Positions 16,037 to 23,579 of a stretch of DNA of 64,000 nt are shown here, one piece after another. The notes below the pieces were generated by a model. The model searched no databases, was not told the origin of the DNA, and saw nothing but the letters and a program-made list of their open reading frames with translations. Origin of the DNA: Herbaspirillum sp. CF444 (GTDB lineage: Bacteria; Pseudomonadota; Gammaproteobacteria; Burkholderiales; Burkholderiaceae_D); the NCBI RefSeq assembly GCF_000282135.1, contig NZ_AKJW01000115.1, positions 61,319 to 125,318 on the forward strand, in the 5' to 3' direction. The position numbers and the translations under genes are program-made. Positions within the stretch are counted from its first letter, which is position 1. Each line of letters begins with the position of its first letter.

Positions 16037-17467
16037 TTAATGTAGCCGTATCGCATTCATTATTTTTTCTTCGAACAGTCCGGCTGTCCGATCATCTCTG
16101 ACTTGATTGAAGTCAGTTTCTGAAATTACGTGAAATTTTGTGCCAATTTCCAATGCATCGCTGGTCATATCCGCACGAAATCGATACCATTCTCCGTCAG
16201 AAAATTTTAACCAGAAAGTGCCATCAGCTCGTACGAAAACCGACTGAATTTCATTTATAAAAATACGTGATTTATAAGTTTTCGGCACTTTCCAACGAGG
16301 ATCATCTGATGTACAAGTTGGTGTAGGTTGCTCTCCAGCTTGGTCGCGTATCTCAATGATTTTGAATGAATCACGGACATGACTTTTTGTCTGTATGACC
16401 CCACCCTCCAGCGCCACCTTGTCAATCATGACTGAACTATTGAAAGGATGGGGACTGCATTTTGCACCTCCACCATCTAAAAAAATGACGCTTCTTAACG
16501 CCGCAGGAGTTATACCGAGAAAATCGACTTTCATATCAGGATATAGCCAAGTGGGATAAAGACGTTTGACGAGCTTCGCCAAGTGCCATAGCTCATTATC
16601 GGTAAATGGCCGATCCATAAAAGGGGCTATGTCGAAAGCATGATTTTCAAAAACATTTCGTGTGAACCATTTTGGCAGCTCGCCCAAGATATAGATATTC
16701 GAATCAACAATATTCCATGCGGGGACGGCCTGCTCATCAGTTAACTTCCATTTTTCGGAATTTAATAGAGATGAATTCATACCTTCACTTGTCACCCAAT
16801 TGCGTAAACGCGTATAAGCTTCAACAGGGAAACGCTGGTGCTCAATGAGTGATTTCGTCATGCTACGGCGGCATTGCCATGACAAACAGGGCATCATGCT
16901 ATCCCTATGCCATCGATCGATCTCTACATAGAAGAGTCGATAAGCACGATCGTCGTTGCGCTCCATCTTTTGCAACTGAGATATATAGGGTCTCCACTCT
17001 GCCCACATATTTCCGACAATATCGTACAGAGCCTGTAGATCTTCTGCCCCGCATATAGCATTTTGTTCTTGATCGGATGGAACCGTACAATCAATCGACA
17101 ACTCCAGCACTCGTCGCCGATAGCGGTGTTCTAAGCAGTCTACGTCATCCCTACGACAATTCTTCAATGAGGTGAGCCATTTTTTCTGCTCAGAGATTAT
17201 TGCATTCCGTTCGTCTTGATTTGGCGATTGAAGCAACGCGCGTTGGTACGAAGCAGTCACCTGCTCATTCAATCGAGATAACGTTGGGCTTGTACACACC
17301 GCGCGCTTCTTTGCCGTCGGTACGTTCTGACAATCGAAACTCGAGGCTTTACAAATCGGATGCATAAAAAACAATGAACTAACTATGAGCGCTCGGACTA
17401 AATTTTTAACCGGGATTCCTCGCAATGCACTCAAATTTTCCCCCTTTGTGATTTTCATTTTTTTCAT
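16037..17467 (-). CDS. LprI-family (DUF1311) lysozyme-inhibitor-like secreted protein
   Basis: A 476-residue protein. The N terminus has a hydrophobic export segment (LVRALIVSSLFFMHPICKA). Residues about 43-125 form an LprI/DUF1311 domain: FDCQNVPTAKKRAVCTSPTLS, then EQKKWLTSLKNC and CLEHRYRRRVLEL, with the family's conserved Cys pattern. The long C-terminal part is specific to this protein. Some LprI domains inhibit lysozyme; whether this one does is unknown. It is the only gene in its cassette. Confidence 0.75.
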   Translation of the reverse strand: MKKMKITKGENLSALRGIPVKNLVRALIVSSLFFMHPICKASSFDCQNVPTAKKRAVCTSPTLSRLNEQVTASYQRALLQSPNQDERNAIISEQKKWLTSLKNCRRDDVDCLEHRYRRRVLELSIDCTVPSDQEQNAICGAEDLQALYDIVGNMWAEWRPYISQLQKMERNDDRAYRLFYVEIDRWHRDSMMPCLSWQCRRSMTKSLIEHQRFPVEAYTRLRNWVTSEGMNSSLLNSEKWKLTDEQAVPAWNIVDSNIYILGELPKWFTRNVFENHAFDIAPFMDRPFTDNELWHLAKLVKRLYPTWLYPDMKVDFLGITPAALRSVIFLDGGGAKCSPHPFNSSVMIDKVALEGGVIQTKSHVRDSFKIIEIRDQAGEQPTPTCTSDDPRWKVPKTYKSRIFINEIQSVFVRADGTFWLKFSDGEWYRFRADMTSDALEIGTKFHVISETDFNQVRDDRTAGLFEEKIMNAIRLH

Positions 17468-17518
17468 CGTTCTGCGCTAAACGGAGTTACTAGCGATTCT
17501 TTTCAGAGCACAATAGAT

Positions 17519-17542
17519 GATCGCTCCTGGCCGGTTGCGGAC
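17519..17542 (-). repeat. array palindrome copy 13
   Basis: GATCGC-TCCTGGCCGGTT-GCGGAC. The segment from CTGGCC rightwards is identical to that of copy 19 and is shared with the duplicated cassette; the part left of it is not. Confidence 0.82.
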
Positions 17543-17550
17543 ATTTTTCG

Positions 17551-17865
17551 CTATGTCGTAGAAATACTATTGGGAACTGTGCGATTTTTCCTCTTTTGAT
17601 AAATCTTAAGCCCGACAGAAACGACGCATAGAGGTATGGAGATAAATATACATACCAAGATTCCTAAGTAGAATCCGCCGAGTCCGGCTATTAGTAGAAA
17701 TGAGGCCCAGTTAATCGTCCCGACAGTGCATTGTCCAAGTGAGTATGGATTTGGATTACAGCCTGGAACAAACCAAATAATCAAATGCGCCAAGAGGCTG
17801 ATTGCAAATGGGATGCTTCCGCTGACCAACGCTATTTTCTGCAATGTTCTAGGCGTAATTCGCAT
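17551..17865 (-). CDS. small membrane protein, duplicated cassette copy A
   Basis: A 104-residue protein with two or three membrane segments (about residues 10-34 and 50-90) and a basic C-terminal tail (KIYQKRKNR). Two Cys (PGCNPN and LGQCTVG) are placed to lie outside the membrane and may pair. It is nearly identical to the protein at 20296-20610, with four conservative differences. The flanking non-coding DNA is equally conserved out to the array repeats. Family unknown. Confidence 0.7.
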   Translation of the reverse strand: MRITPRTLQKIALVSGSIPFAISLLAHLIIWFVPGCNPNPYSLGQCTVGTINWASFLLIAGLGGFYLGILVCIFISIPLCVVSVGLKIYQKRKNRTVPNSISTT

Positions 17866-17924
17866 GTTGTTGTGTTGCCTCGAAATGGGGATGAATGAGA
17901 ACTGGCAAGTTTAGGTCTTTGTAT

Positions 17925-17948
17925 GTTGGCTTCTGGCCGATAGCGGAC
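17925..17948 (-). repeat. array palindrome copy 14
   Basis: GTTGGC, centre TTCTGGCCGATA, GCGGAC. It marks the point at which homology between the two duplicate cassettes ends. Confidence 0.82.
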
Positions 17949-17961
17949 TATTTCGACTTCA

Positions 17962-18267
17962 TTAAACCAAAGCGTTTTTCCATATAGCTTCGAACTCTTC
18001 CTGTTGTATCGGAGTGGCTTCAAACTGTACATCCTGATTGATATCCAGGATAAGAGGGATTGGCTCTTCACTGAGCTTAGTATTTCCTGTTGACCTAGAA
18101 CCATCGGAAAAATCATGATGGCCGTCGCGGTAGACTTCAACCTTGCGGAGTTCATTACGATTTTCGTCGAGTTCGACGTATATCATCACAGGCTCCGATT
18201 CGAAATCGTGCAGCCACTGCACCTTTATGTACTTTTCCAACAAAGCCCCCTGAATATTGGCATACAC
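17962..18267 (-). CDS. DUF6881 domain-containing protein
   Basis: A 101-residue soluble protein. KYIKVQWLHDFESEPVMIYVE and ELRKVEVYRDG match the DUF6881 pattern, a small family common among immunity proteins of polymorphic toxin systems. The acidic C-terminal half is also typical. The start at 18267 follows repeat 15 by 13 bp. Immunity function is inferred from family context only. Confidence 0.75.
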   Translation of the reverse strand: MYANIQGALLEKYIKVQWLHDFESEPVMIYVELDENRNELRKVEVYRDGHHDFSDGSRSTGNTKLSEEPIPLILDINQDVQFEATPIQQEEFEAIWKNALV

Positions 18268-18280
18268 GGTTTATCGTGAG

Positions 18281-18306
18281 CGTCCGCGCTTGGCCGGAAG
18301 CGGACG
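18281..18306 (-). repeat. array palindrome copy 15
   Basis: CGTCCGC and GCGGACG form a perfect 7-bp stem around GCTTGGCCGGAA. It is one of the best-paired copies. Confidence 0.88.
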
Positions 18307-18313
18307 AGCTAAT

Positions 18314-18697
18314 TCACTTTCGGTCCACGCATACCTGTTGATACCACAGCTCCAGCGTTGACCATCGTTCGCTTGTTGCGCCGTCGTGAGACCAATACAC
18401 AATATCTCCGTCAGACGTAATGCAAAAATAGTCGCCGTTATCTTCGATAAACGGTAAATAGTGACGAGGAACGCCCATCACTTTCCATGCGGTTTCTGCA
18501 ATCTCCACCAAGTCACAGTATCCCGACCCTGGCAAAACGACCGCCGGAGTAAACACTGCATTCGCTACGTCTCCTCCATCAAGAAGAAACTTTCGATAGT
18601 CCGGATGAAATTTCATCCTTAAACTATTTTCAGCAGCATCAATCTCCAAGTCTGTCGGGCGGCGAAGGGGGCTATTTTTTGCATCAACTTTGTTCAT
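18314..18697 (-). CDS. SMI1/KNR4 (SUKH) family immunity protein
   Basis: A 127-residue SUKH-fold protein. PTDLEIDAAENSLRMKFHPDYRKFLLDGG is the family N-terminal signature, and FIEDNGDYFCITSDGDIVYWSHDG is the core sheet with the expected Gly and Trp. SUKH proteins neutralise nuclease and other contact-dependent toxins in bacteria. No cognate toxin is nearby, so this is an orphan immunity gene, as commonly found in polyimmunity loci. Confidence 0.85.
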   Translation of the reverse strand: MNKVDAKNSPLRRPTDLEIDAAENSLRMKFHPDYRKFLLDGGDVANAVFTPAVVLPGSGYCDLVEIAETAWKVMGVPRHYLPFIEDNGDYFCITSDGDIVYWSHDGATSERWSTLELWYQQVCVDRK

Positions 18698-18726
18698 ATT
18701 TTTATGCTCTTGGCTTTAGGAGAGAA

Positions 18727-18750
18727 GTCTGCAACTGGCCGATTGCGGCT
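18727..18750 (-). repeat. array palindrome copy 16
   Basis: GTCTGC, centre AACTGGCCGATT, GCGGCT. Its right half continues into the disrupted HAD cassette and is shared with copy 37. Confidence 0.8.
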
Positions 18751-18752
18751 AT

Positions 18753-19240
18753 CTAGACCGCCAATTCTCCTAGCTTTGCTATGACCGAGTGCAATTCTTT
18801 ATCTTCCTTGTCACCGTGAAATGGCTTAACAACGAGGTGAGAACGAGGCTGTCGTTGAATTTTCTCAGGACTGTCATCGACGATAACAATTTCCTCTACT
18901 TGATAGCCATGCATCATTACCTTCCGAAGGTCCTTGATGTACACATAGCCATTGGTGCGGGAGTCTACCTTTTGCACACATTTCTGCACATCCCAGCTAA
19001 AGAGAAGACCATGTTGGTCTCCAAAAAGTGCGTTACTTATAAACTCAACGTATTCAGGGCTTGCGGAAGACCATACTGCGACTGAGAATTTCGCGGATGC
19101 AAATTTAACTAGGTCCGCCGCATATGGTCGAATATAGATGAAATAGTCAGCAAATCTCAATCAGCAGGGTGCGCCAAAGGCTCCAGGCACGCATGAACTA
19201 ACGTCTCGTCTAAATCAAATATAACTAGCTTAACGGGCAT
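18753..19240 (-). pseudogene. HAD/NIF-like phosphatase, frameshifted copy
   Basis: This copy is homologous over its full length to the intact gene at 35656-36144. Translation from the ATG at 19240 gives MPVKLVIFDLDETLVHA but hits TGA after PAD. Compared with the intact copy, one T is missing near 19163, and restoring it re-joins DLRFADYFIYIRPYA. The 135-residue frame starting at 19160 is only the downstream fragment and lacks the catalytic DLDET motif. The product is therefore probably inactive unless frameshifting occurs or the base was lost in sequencing. Confidence 0.8.
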
Positions 19241-19270
19241 AGCATTTGGTAATTTGTTCTCAGATTTAAT

Positions 19271-19294
19271 GGCGTCTTCCGGCCGAAAGTAGGC
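19271..19294 (-). repeat. array palindrome copy 17 (degenerate)
   Basis: GGCGTC-TTCCGGCCGAAA-GTAGGC. It keeps the GGCCG core but loses most arm pairing. Confidence 0.65.
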
Positions 19295-19299
19295 ATGCA

Positions 19300-19647
19300 C
19301 TAAGCGCTAGTCCGCTCGCAATGGTCTTTGAGTTCTCCGCACGCCTTGTCAAAGTGTTGATAGTAAGTGCTGCAGAAAGCTTCTTCATTGTCTGAAAGTT
19401 GCAGCCACGAAGACAGCACTGAAAGCTTTGCGTCTTGCGCAAAACAGGCCAAGTCTGACAGAGCCGTTTTAGCACCCATGTCCTCCAAAGGCCCAAAGCA
19501 ACCCGCATTTCGGACTGAATAGTCGATTAACCACATCCAGTCAACGGCTCGTTCAGATTCAGATAGCGCACTTTCACCCTGCTGGGCCTTTTTCCGAAGA
19601 ACAATGTCGCCAGCCTCGACTAACCACGTTTCAAGGTCATTATTCAA
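19300..19647 (-). CDS. hypothetical protein, duplicated cassette family, copy A
   Basis: A 115-residue soluble protein (MNNDLETWLVEAGDIVLRKKAQ). It is closely related to the protein at 21994-22353 throughout, including WMWLIDYSVRNAGCFGPLEDMG and SWLQLSDNEEAFC. The central helix-turn pattern somewhat recalls DMP19/DUF4375 proteins, but I am not confident. Small size, acidity and duplication within the array fit an immunity-like role. Confidence 0.65.
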   Translation of the reverse strand: MNNDLETWLVEAGDIVLRKKAQQGESALSESERAVDWMWLIDYSVRNAGCFGPLEDMGAKTALSDLACFAQDAKLSVLSSWLQLSDNEEAFCSTYYQHFDKACGELKDHCERTSA

Positions 19648-19689
19648 TCGTATCCCCTTTTAGAAGCAATGTGCTCAGTGCTGCTGAAT

Positions 19690-19713
19690 GTCCGTTTCTG
19701 GCCGATTGCGGAC
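19690..19713 (-). repeat. array palindrome copy 18
   Basis: GTCCGT, centre TTCTGGCCGATT, GCGGAC; one G-T wobble in the stem. Confidence 0.85.
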
Positions 19714-19765
19714 AGTCATGGCTTTTCATCAAATACAATTTCGTAACTCTTCGATTGCGGCTCAG

Positions 19766-20230
19766 TTAATTCAACATACTTTCGCGTCTTTTGAAATATA
19801 GAGCCCCACCATAGATACAGAGCAACGGATAGACGTACCAAAATTCTTTGCGCCAAACTTCATCGACACTAGGCAGATGAGATAAAAGCAGCATGACAAG
19901 AGAAAGCCCCATATGAAAGATTGGGGCGCGCCAAGATTCTGGTGGAGACCATCTGGCCGCAATGAAGCCAATAAAAAAATAAGAAAGTGCGCCGGGAATT
20001 TGGTAAATAAACCATTCGTTGGAATTTACATCCACCGGGCCCGACGACTGGTACGTGGTCCCGTTCAGAGCAGGCCAGATGATAAACATATCTATCAATA
20101 TACAAATGGGGAAGGCAATCAACTTGGCAATAACACCTGCAATAATTCCGCGCCATATACTCCGTCTACGAGGTGAGTTGGTGATGGAAGTTACAACACT
20201 AGTGTTTTTAGTGGTCATGGTTGTCCCCAA
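19766..20230 (-). CDS. hypothetical membrane protein
   Basis: A 154-residue protein with four likely membrane segments (IIAGVIAKLIAFPICILIDMF, IPGALSYFFIGFIAA, MGLSLVMLLLSHL, WYVYPLLCIYGGALYF) and a basic C terminus (KRRESMLN). A second Met at residue 5 is an alternative start. No family recognised. Single-gene cassette between repeats 18 and 19. Confidence 0.65.
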   Translation of the reverse strand: MGTTMTTKNTSVVTSITNSPRRRSIWRGIIAGVIAKLIAFPICILIDMFIIWPALNGTTYQSSGPVDVNSNEWFIYQIPGALSYFFIGFIAARWSPPESWRAPIFHMGLSLVMLLLSHLPSVDEVWRKEFWYVYPLLCIYGGALYFKRRESMLN

Positions 20231-20263
20231 GTGAGGTTTGGCATATTTCCAGAAAATCCGAAT

Positions 20264-20287
20264 TTTTACTTCTGGCCGGTTGCGGAC
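20264..20287 (-). repeat. array palindrome copy 19
   Basis: TTTTAC-TTCTGGCCGGTT-GCGGAC. The right half and the following bases are identical to copy 13, and the left arm is unrelated. Confidence 0.8.
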
Positions 20288-20295
20288 ATTTTTCG

Positions 20296-20610
20296 CTATG
20301 TCGCAGAAATACTATTGGGAACTGTGCGATTTTTCCTCTTTTGATAAATCTTAAGCCCAACAGAAACGACGCATAGAGGTATGGAGATAAATACACATAC
20401 CAAAATTCCTAAGTAGAATCCGCCGAGTCCCGCTATTAGTAGAAATGAGGCCCAGTTAATCGTCCCGACGGTGCATTGTCCAAGTGAGTATGGATTTGGA
20501 TTACAGCCTGGGATAAACCAAATAATCAAATGCGCCAAGAGGCTGATTGCAAATGGGATGCTTCCGCTGATCAACGCTATTTTCTGCAATGTTCTAGGCG
20601 TAATTCGCAT
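20296..20610 (-). CDS. small membrane protein, duplicated cassette copy B
   Basis: A 104-residue protein nearly identical to that at 17551-17865, differing by Ile for Val at about positions 14 and 33, Val for Ile near 74 and Ala for Thr near the C terminus. The hydrophobic segments and Cys pair are conserved. The high identity of coding and non-coding parts indicates recent duplication of a whole cassette 2.7 kb away rather than ancient paralogy. Confidence 0.7.
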   Translation of the reverse strand: MRITPRTLQKIALISGSIPFAISLLAHLIIWFIPGCNPNPYSLGQCTVGTINWASFLLIAGLGGFYLGILVCVFISIPLCVVSVGLKIYQKRKNRTVPNSISAT

Positions 20611-20669
20611 GTTGTTGTGTTGCCTCGAAATGGGGATGAATAAGAACTGGCAAATTTAGGTCTTTGCAT

Positions 20670-20692
20670 GTCGGCTTTTGCCGTTAGCGGAC
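20670..20692 (-). repeat. array palindrome copy 20 (1 bp shorter)
   Basis: GTCGGC-TTTTGCCGTTA-GCGGAC. The GGCC centre has lost one G, yet arms GTC and GAC remain. Confidence 0.75.
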
Positions 20693-20716
20693 CTCTGCTT
20701 CCGACCCAAGCAGATA

Positions 20717-21085
20717 CTAAGCCGTTTGAAAATGCATCCGGACTAGGTCAGTTTCTCCCGCACCGAGTTGCTCCCACAATAGAAAAGCCTTTTCTTGAGA
20801 AAGCGACTTAATCTCTCTAGTCGGGCACAACTCTTTTTGAAAATCTGCGTCGGCCCACTCGGACCAGCGTGCAGTTCCCAAACGTGTAATTTCAAGCACG
20901 TACATTGGCCCGTCGTCAAAGCCATATCGTAGCGACGCAGCACCGTGCTCATCGTAGTCATCTTCAGTCATGTCCGGCAGGTTTTCTTCATATAGCTCTT
21001 TCACTGCGACCATAATTTCATCGCGTGTCGGCGCTCCTAATGAATTGCCATATCTGTATTGCAGATGGCACCATGCATTGCTCAT
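20717..21085 (-). CDS. hypothetical immunity-like protein
   Basis: A 122-residue acidic soluble protein (MSNAWCHLQYRYGNSLGAPTRDEI). The pattern RYGFDDGPMYVLEITRLGTARWSEWAD is a beta hairpin typical of small immunity proteins that face polymorphic toxins. No exact family recognised. Single-gene cassette. Confidence 0.6.
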   Translation of the reverse strand: MSNAWCHLQYRYGNSLGAPTRDEIMVAVKELYEENLPDMTEDDYDEHGAASLRYGFDDGPMYVLEITRLGTARWSEWADADFQKELCPTREIKSLSQEKAFLLWEQLGAGETDLVRMHFQTA

Positions 21086-21137
21086 AAAGTCCTTCTACTT
21101 TTACAGTGATAATAAAATCATTTCGCTGCAACCTGGC

Positions 21138-21161
21138 GCCTACTTCTGGCCGGTTGCGGTC
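21138..21161 (-). repeat. array palindrome copy 21
   Basis: GCCTAC, centre TTCTGGCCGGTT, GCGGTC. It abuts the stop of the DUF7079 gene at 21163, exactly as copy 2 abuts its paralogue. Confidence 0.8.
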
Positions 21162-21162
21162 G

Positions 21163-21555
21163 TTAAGAACCGAGGGGACGTCCCTTTCTACGGCTCACAT
21201 CAACTTCTTTTTCGACAACCGTATAGGCTTTGCAAAAGTATCGTTTAAGTGGATTCAAACGCCATGAAAAATAAATTCTACGCTTGTATTTCTTCATGAC
21301 ACGTTCTCTCACAAAATCTTCAGACCATCCACTCCATTCTCCGGCGGTAGCGAACAAATTAGGGAGAAATGCAGGCCATACCTCTGAAAACATTATTCTT
21401 TCCAACTCTTTCGCAGAATATGGCGAGGCTGCACATACTTTTGCAATATATAGAATGTCTTCTCTTCGAAGGTCTGTATCTAAAAAGAACGCAGTCATTG
21501 AGCTCCAAACGGGAACTCTATTTGCAAGGTCTTCCCTAGGATGCAAGAGCGCCAT
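21163..21555 (-). CDS. DUF7079 family protein, copy B
   Basis: A 130-residue paralogue of the protein at 7087-7482. It shares SPYSAKELERIMFSEVWPAFLPNLF, GEWSGWSEDFV and YFSWRLNPLKRYFC. The N terminus and the last 20 residues differ more. This shows that the family entered or duplicated in the array at least twice. Family function unknown; immunity-like by context. Confidence 0.75.
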   Translation of the reverse strand: MALLHPREDLANRVPVWSSMTAFFLDTDLRREDILYIAKVCAASPYSAKELERIMFSEVWPAFLPNLFATAGEWSGWSEDFVRERVMKKYKRRIYFSWRLNPLKRYFCKAYTVVEKEVDVSRRKGRPLGS

Positions 21556-21605
21556 ATTTTGAATTTCCTTTTGATTTTTACCTCAAGTTGATGTTCTTTT
21601 ATAGC

Positions 21606-21629
21606 TTCGGCTTCTGGCCGGTTGCGGAC
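21606..21629 (-). repeat. array palindrome copy 22
   Basis: TTCGGC, centre TTCTGGCCGGTT, GCGGAC, 3 bp before the stop of the gene at 21633. Confidence 0.82.
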
Positions 21630-21632
21630 TAG

Positions 21633-21941
21633 TCATGCCTCTCCGAAAATAGGTTCATCTTGCCTTTTCCAACAAACCGTCAAAACCTTCCCGCTCACAA
21701 GCGATTCTTCGCGAAGCTGCTGAAACACTGCAGCAGGTGGCCAGCCCGCCGGCTCATCGGCAAAAAAGAATTTGGCACGCTGCAAGGCAGTAAGAACCTC
21801 AGCCAAGTTCTTCTTCGACGAAAATGGCAGATGAGCTTCACCTGAATTTAGGTTCGCGGCCAGCAACTCGATGTCAGGTGGAATCGTTCCAGAGGTCACA
21901 ATCCTTACCGACTCGTTAAATATTGCTGATACGTAATTCAT
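21633..21941 (-). CDS. hypothetical protein
   Basis: A 102-residue soluble protein (MNYVSAIFNESVRIVTSGTIPPDIELLAANLNSG) without signal or membrane segments. The central part (KKNLAEVLTALQRAKFFF, AAVFQQLREESL) is helical. No family recognised. The gene is tightly packed between repeats 22 and 23. Confidence 0.55.
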   Translation of the reverse strand: MNYVSAIFNESVRIVTSGTIPPDIELLAANLNSGEAHLPFSSKKNLAEVLTALQRAKFFFADEPAGWPPAAVFQQLREESLVSGKVLTVCWKRQDEPIFGEA

Positions 21942-21978
21942 TGCGCCTCGTTCATCAAAACGTGAGATATCGACATAC

Positions 21979-22002
21979 TTCCGCTTCTGGCCGTTAGCTG
22001 CC
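21979..22002 (-). repeat. array palindrome copy 23
   Basis: TTCCGC-TTCTGGCCGTTA-GCTGCC. The TAA stop of the gene at 21994 lies inside this copy, so the repeat supplies the gene's stop codon. Confidence 0.78.
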
Positions 22003-22353
22003 TACTTGGACGCTAGTCCGCACGCAGTGATCTTTGAGTTCTCCGCATGCTTTATCAAAGTGTTGATAGTAAGTGCGGCAGAAAACTTCTTCGTTATCTG
22101 AAAGTTGCAGCCACAAACATAGCGCTGAAAGCTTTGTATCTTGCGCAAAACGGGCCAAGTCTGAGAGAGCCGTCTTGGCGCCCATGTCCTCCAAAGGCCC
22201 AAAGCAACCAGCATTTCGGACTGAATAGTCGATTAACCACATCCAGTAAACGGCACGGTCAGATTCAGATAGTGCACTTTCACCCAGTTGGGCTTTTTTT
22301 CGAATAACAATGTCGCCAGTCTCGAGTAACCACGTTTCTAGGTCAATATTCAA
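21994..22353 (-). CDS. hypothetical protein, duplicated cassette family, copy B
   Basis: A 119-residue homologue of 19300-19647, with near-identical central region (WLIDYSVRNAGCFGPLEDMG) and a slightly longer C terminus (RTSVQVGS). Because the stop codon is within repeat 23, the C-terminal residues depend on which half-site the cassette is joined to, which may explain the difference from copy A. Confidence 0.65.
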   Translation of the reverse strand: MNIDLETWLLETGDIVIRKKAQLGESALSESDRAVYWMWLIDYSVRNAGCFGPLEDMGAKTALSDLARFAQDTKLSALCLWLQLSDNEEVFCRTYYQHFDKACGELKDHCVRTSVQVGS

Positions 22354-22397
22354 TCGCGTCTCCCGTGTAGAACCAATGTCCCCCAGTGCTGCTGAAT

Positions 22398-22421
22398 GCC
22401 GGCTTCTGGCCGTTTGCGGAC
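22398..22421 (-). repeat. array palindrome copy 24
   Basis: GCCGGC, centre TTCTGGCCGTTT, GCGGAC. The sequence left of it (CAGTGCTGCTGAATG) is shared with that left of copy 18, as expected for the 5' ends of the two related cassettes. Confidence 0.82.
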
Positions 22422-22433
22422 CATCCGGGAAAT

Positions 22434-22892
22434 TTATTTTGATGCCGTCGGAAGCGGTTTTCCTGTGTAGCTTAGCTCCTCTAGTTCTCGCTCCGCCATA
22501 GACTCATGGATGATAGTAAATTCCATGCGTGGGAAGAATAGACCGAGAGAGGCACCTGTTCGTATGTATTTGGTCTCGTTTCGATATACCGTGAAATCCA
22601 AAGTCGTCACTGTTTCTGTGGTCGTTTTGGCTTGATAAGGGCCAGCCGGCAGGTCTACAAAGAAAAATCCACCTGGTTCGGATCGCCCCACTGCTTGATT
22701 GTTGACATAAATGAGCGGCTGAGCAGCGCCACCGAAGAATGTCGAGGAACGCAAAAAGTAGACACGTCCCTGCCCATTTTTAATAGACGGGATTGCTCCG
22801 GTAACCTCTGTGTATTTTGGGCCGGAAGCACAACCGGCTAATGACGCAGCCAAAAAGATCGCGGCGAGAAAGCGACTAACCCCTGATGTCAT
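22434..22892 (-). CDS. DUF2846 lipoprotein
   Basis: A 152-residue lipoprotein. The signal ends in the lipobox LAGC (MTSGVSRFLAAIFLAASLAGCASG). The mature part shows the DUF2846 pattern: GRVYFLRSSTFFGGAAQPLIYVN, then FFFVDLPAGPYQ and ETKYIRTG. These are small envelope proteins of unknown function. About 210 bp between its start and repeat 25 have no convincing gene (only a weak 60-codon frame), so a long leader or lost gene is possible. Confidence 0.78.
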   Translation of the reverse strand: MTSGVSRFLAAIFLAASLAGCASGPKYTEVTGAIPSIKNGQGRVYFLRSSTFFGGAAQPLIYVNNQAVGRSEPGGFFFVDLPAGPYQAKTTTETVTTLDFTVYRNETKYIRTGASLGLFFPRMEFTIIHESMAERELEELSYTGKPLPTASK

Positions 22893-23102
22893 GTTTTCTT
22901 TCTTTTAAATGTTATCAAAGGCCGACTCACCAGTCTGAGCGCGACCTCCCCCTTTTTGTTAACTACCAAGTATAAAACAGCGGTATCAAAAAAAGTAACT
23001 ATTGCCTGTGAGAGACACTTAGTATCGGCTGCCGTCGTTGCTTTGGAAAATACTCCATTGATCGAGGCCACTAGTTCTAGACATGCTTCAATACGCGATT
23101 GG

Positions 23103-23126
23103 CAACTGATTTGGCCGATTGCGGAC
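23103..23126 (-). repeat. array palindrome copy 25
   Basis: CAACTG-ATTTGGCCGATT-GCGGAC. Canonical right half and degraded left arm. Confidence 0.75.
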
Positions 23127-23166
23127 GGTCATCAGCTAGATTGGAAGACTTTCCTGCGTGGTTGTA

Positions 23167-23523
23167 TTACAGGATTCTTATCGTTTTCTCAAAAACCATG
23201 GCGAGAAAAAAGGCCGAAAGCAATCCTATCGTGCCCGCAGCTATTCCCGGCCCATCGACACCGGCACTGCAAAGCGTGATACCGAATGCGAGACATGCAA
23301 TACCATTGGCAGCCACATAAGCGAACTTTGAGCGGTACCCTAACCTCTTTACGAGCATGGGTACGATGGCAAGTACCAGCATGGTGAACATACAATAAAA
23401 CGGCAGTCCGATAAGCAACACTAGCGCCCCATATTTAGTATCGTTGCCTCCGGTGGAAGCTATCAATGACGTCGGCACAATCGAAACCAAGACCGATAAA
23501 ATCATGGCGGGTTCTCTACGCAT
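23167..23523 (-). CDS. hypothetical small membrane protein
   Basis: A 118-residue protein with four hydrophobic segments (MILSVLVSIVPTSLIA, YGALVLLIGLPFYCMFTML, VAANGIACLAFGITLC, AGTIGLLSAFFLAMVF). I take the ATG at 23523; the longer frame to 23625 would translate repeat 26 and overlap the acetyltransferase. No family recognised. Confidence 0.6.
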   Translation of the reverse strand: MRREPAMILSVLVSIVPTSLIASTGGNDTKYGALVLLIGLPFYCMFTMLVLAIVPMLVKRLGYRSKFAYVAANGIACLAFGITLCSAGVDGPGIAAGTIGLLSAFFLAMVFEKTIRIL

Positions 23524-23548
23524 ATTTAAAAATCTCTTGTTAGGGAAT

Positions 23549-23572
23549 GCCTGCCACTGGCCGATTACGGAC
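23549..23572 (-). repeat. array palindrome copy 26
   Basis: GCCTGC, centre CACTGGCCGATT, ACGGAC, 7 bp beyond the acetyltransferase stop. Confidence 0.8.
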
Positions 23573-23579
23573 GTCGCTA

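Noticed and set aside
22889..23071. 60-residue minus-strand ORF upstream of a DUF2846 lipoprotein
   Set aside because: No clear ribosome site or recognisable protein character; more probably a leader region.
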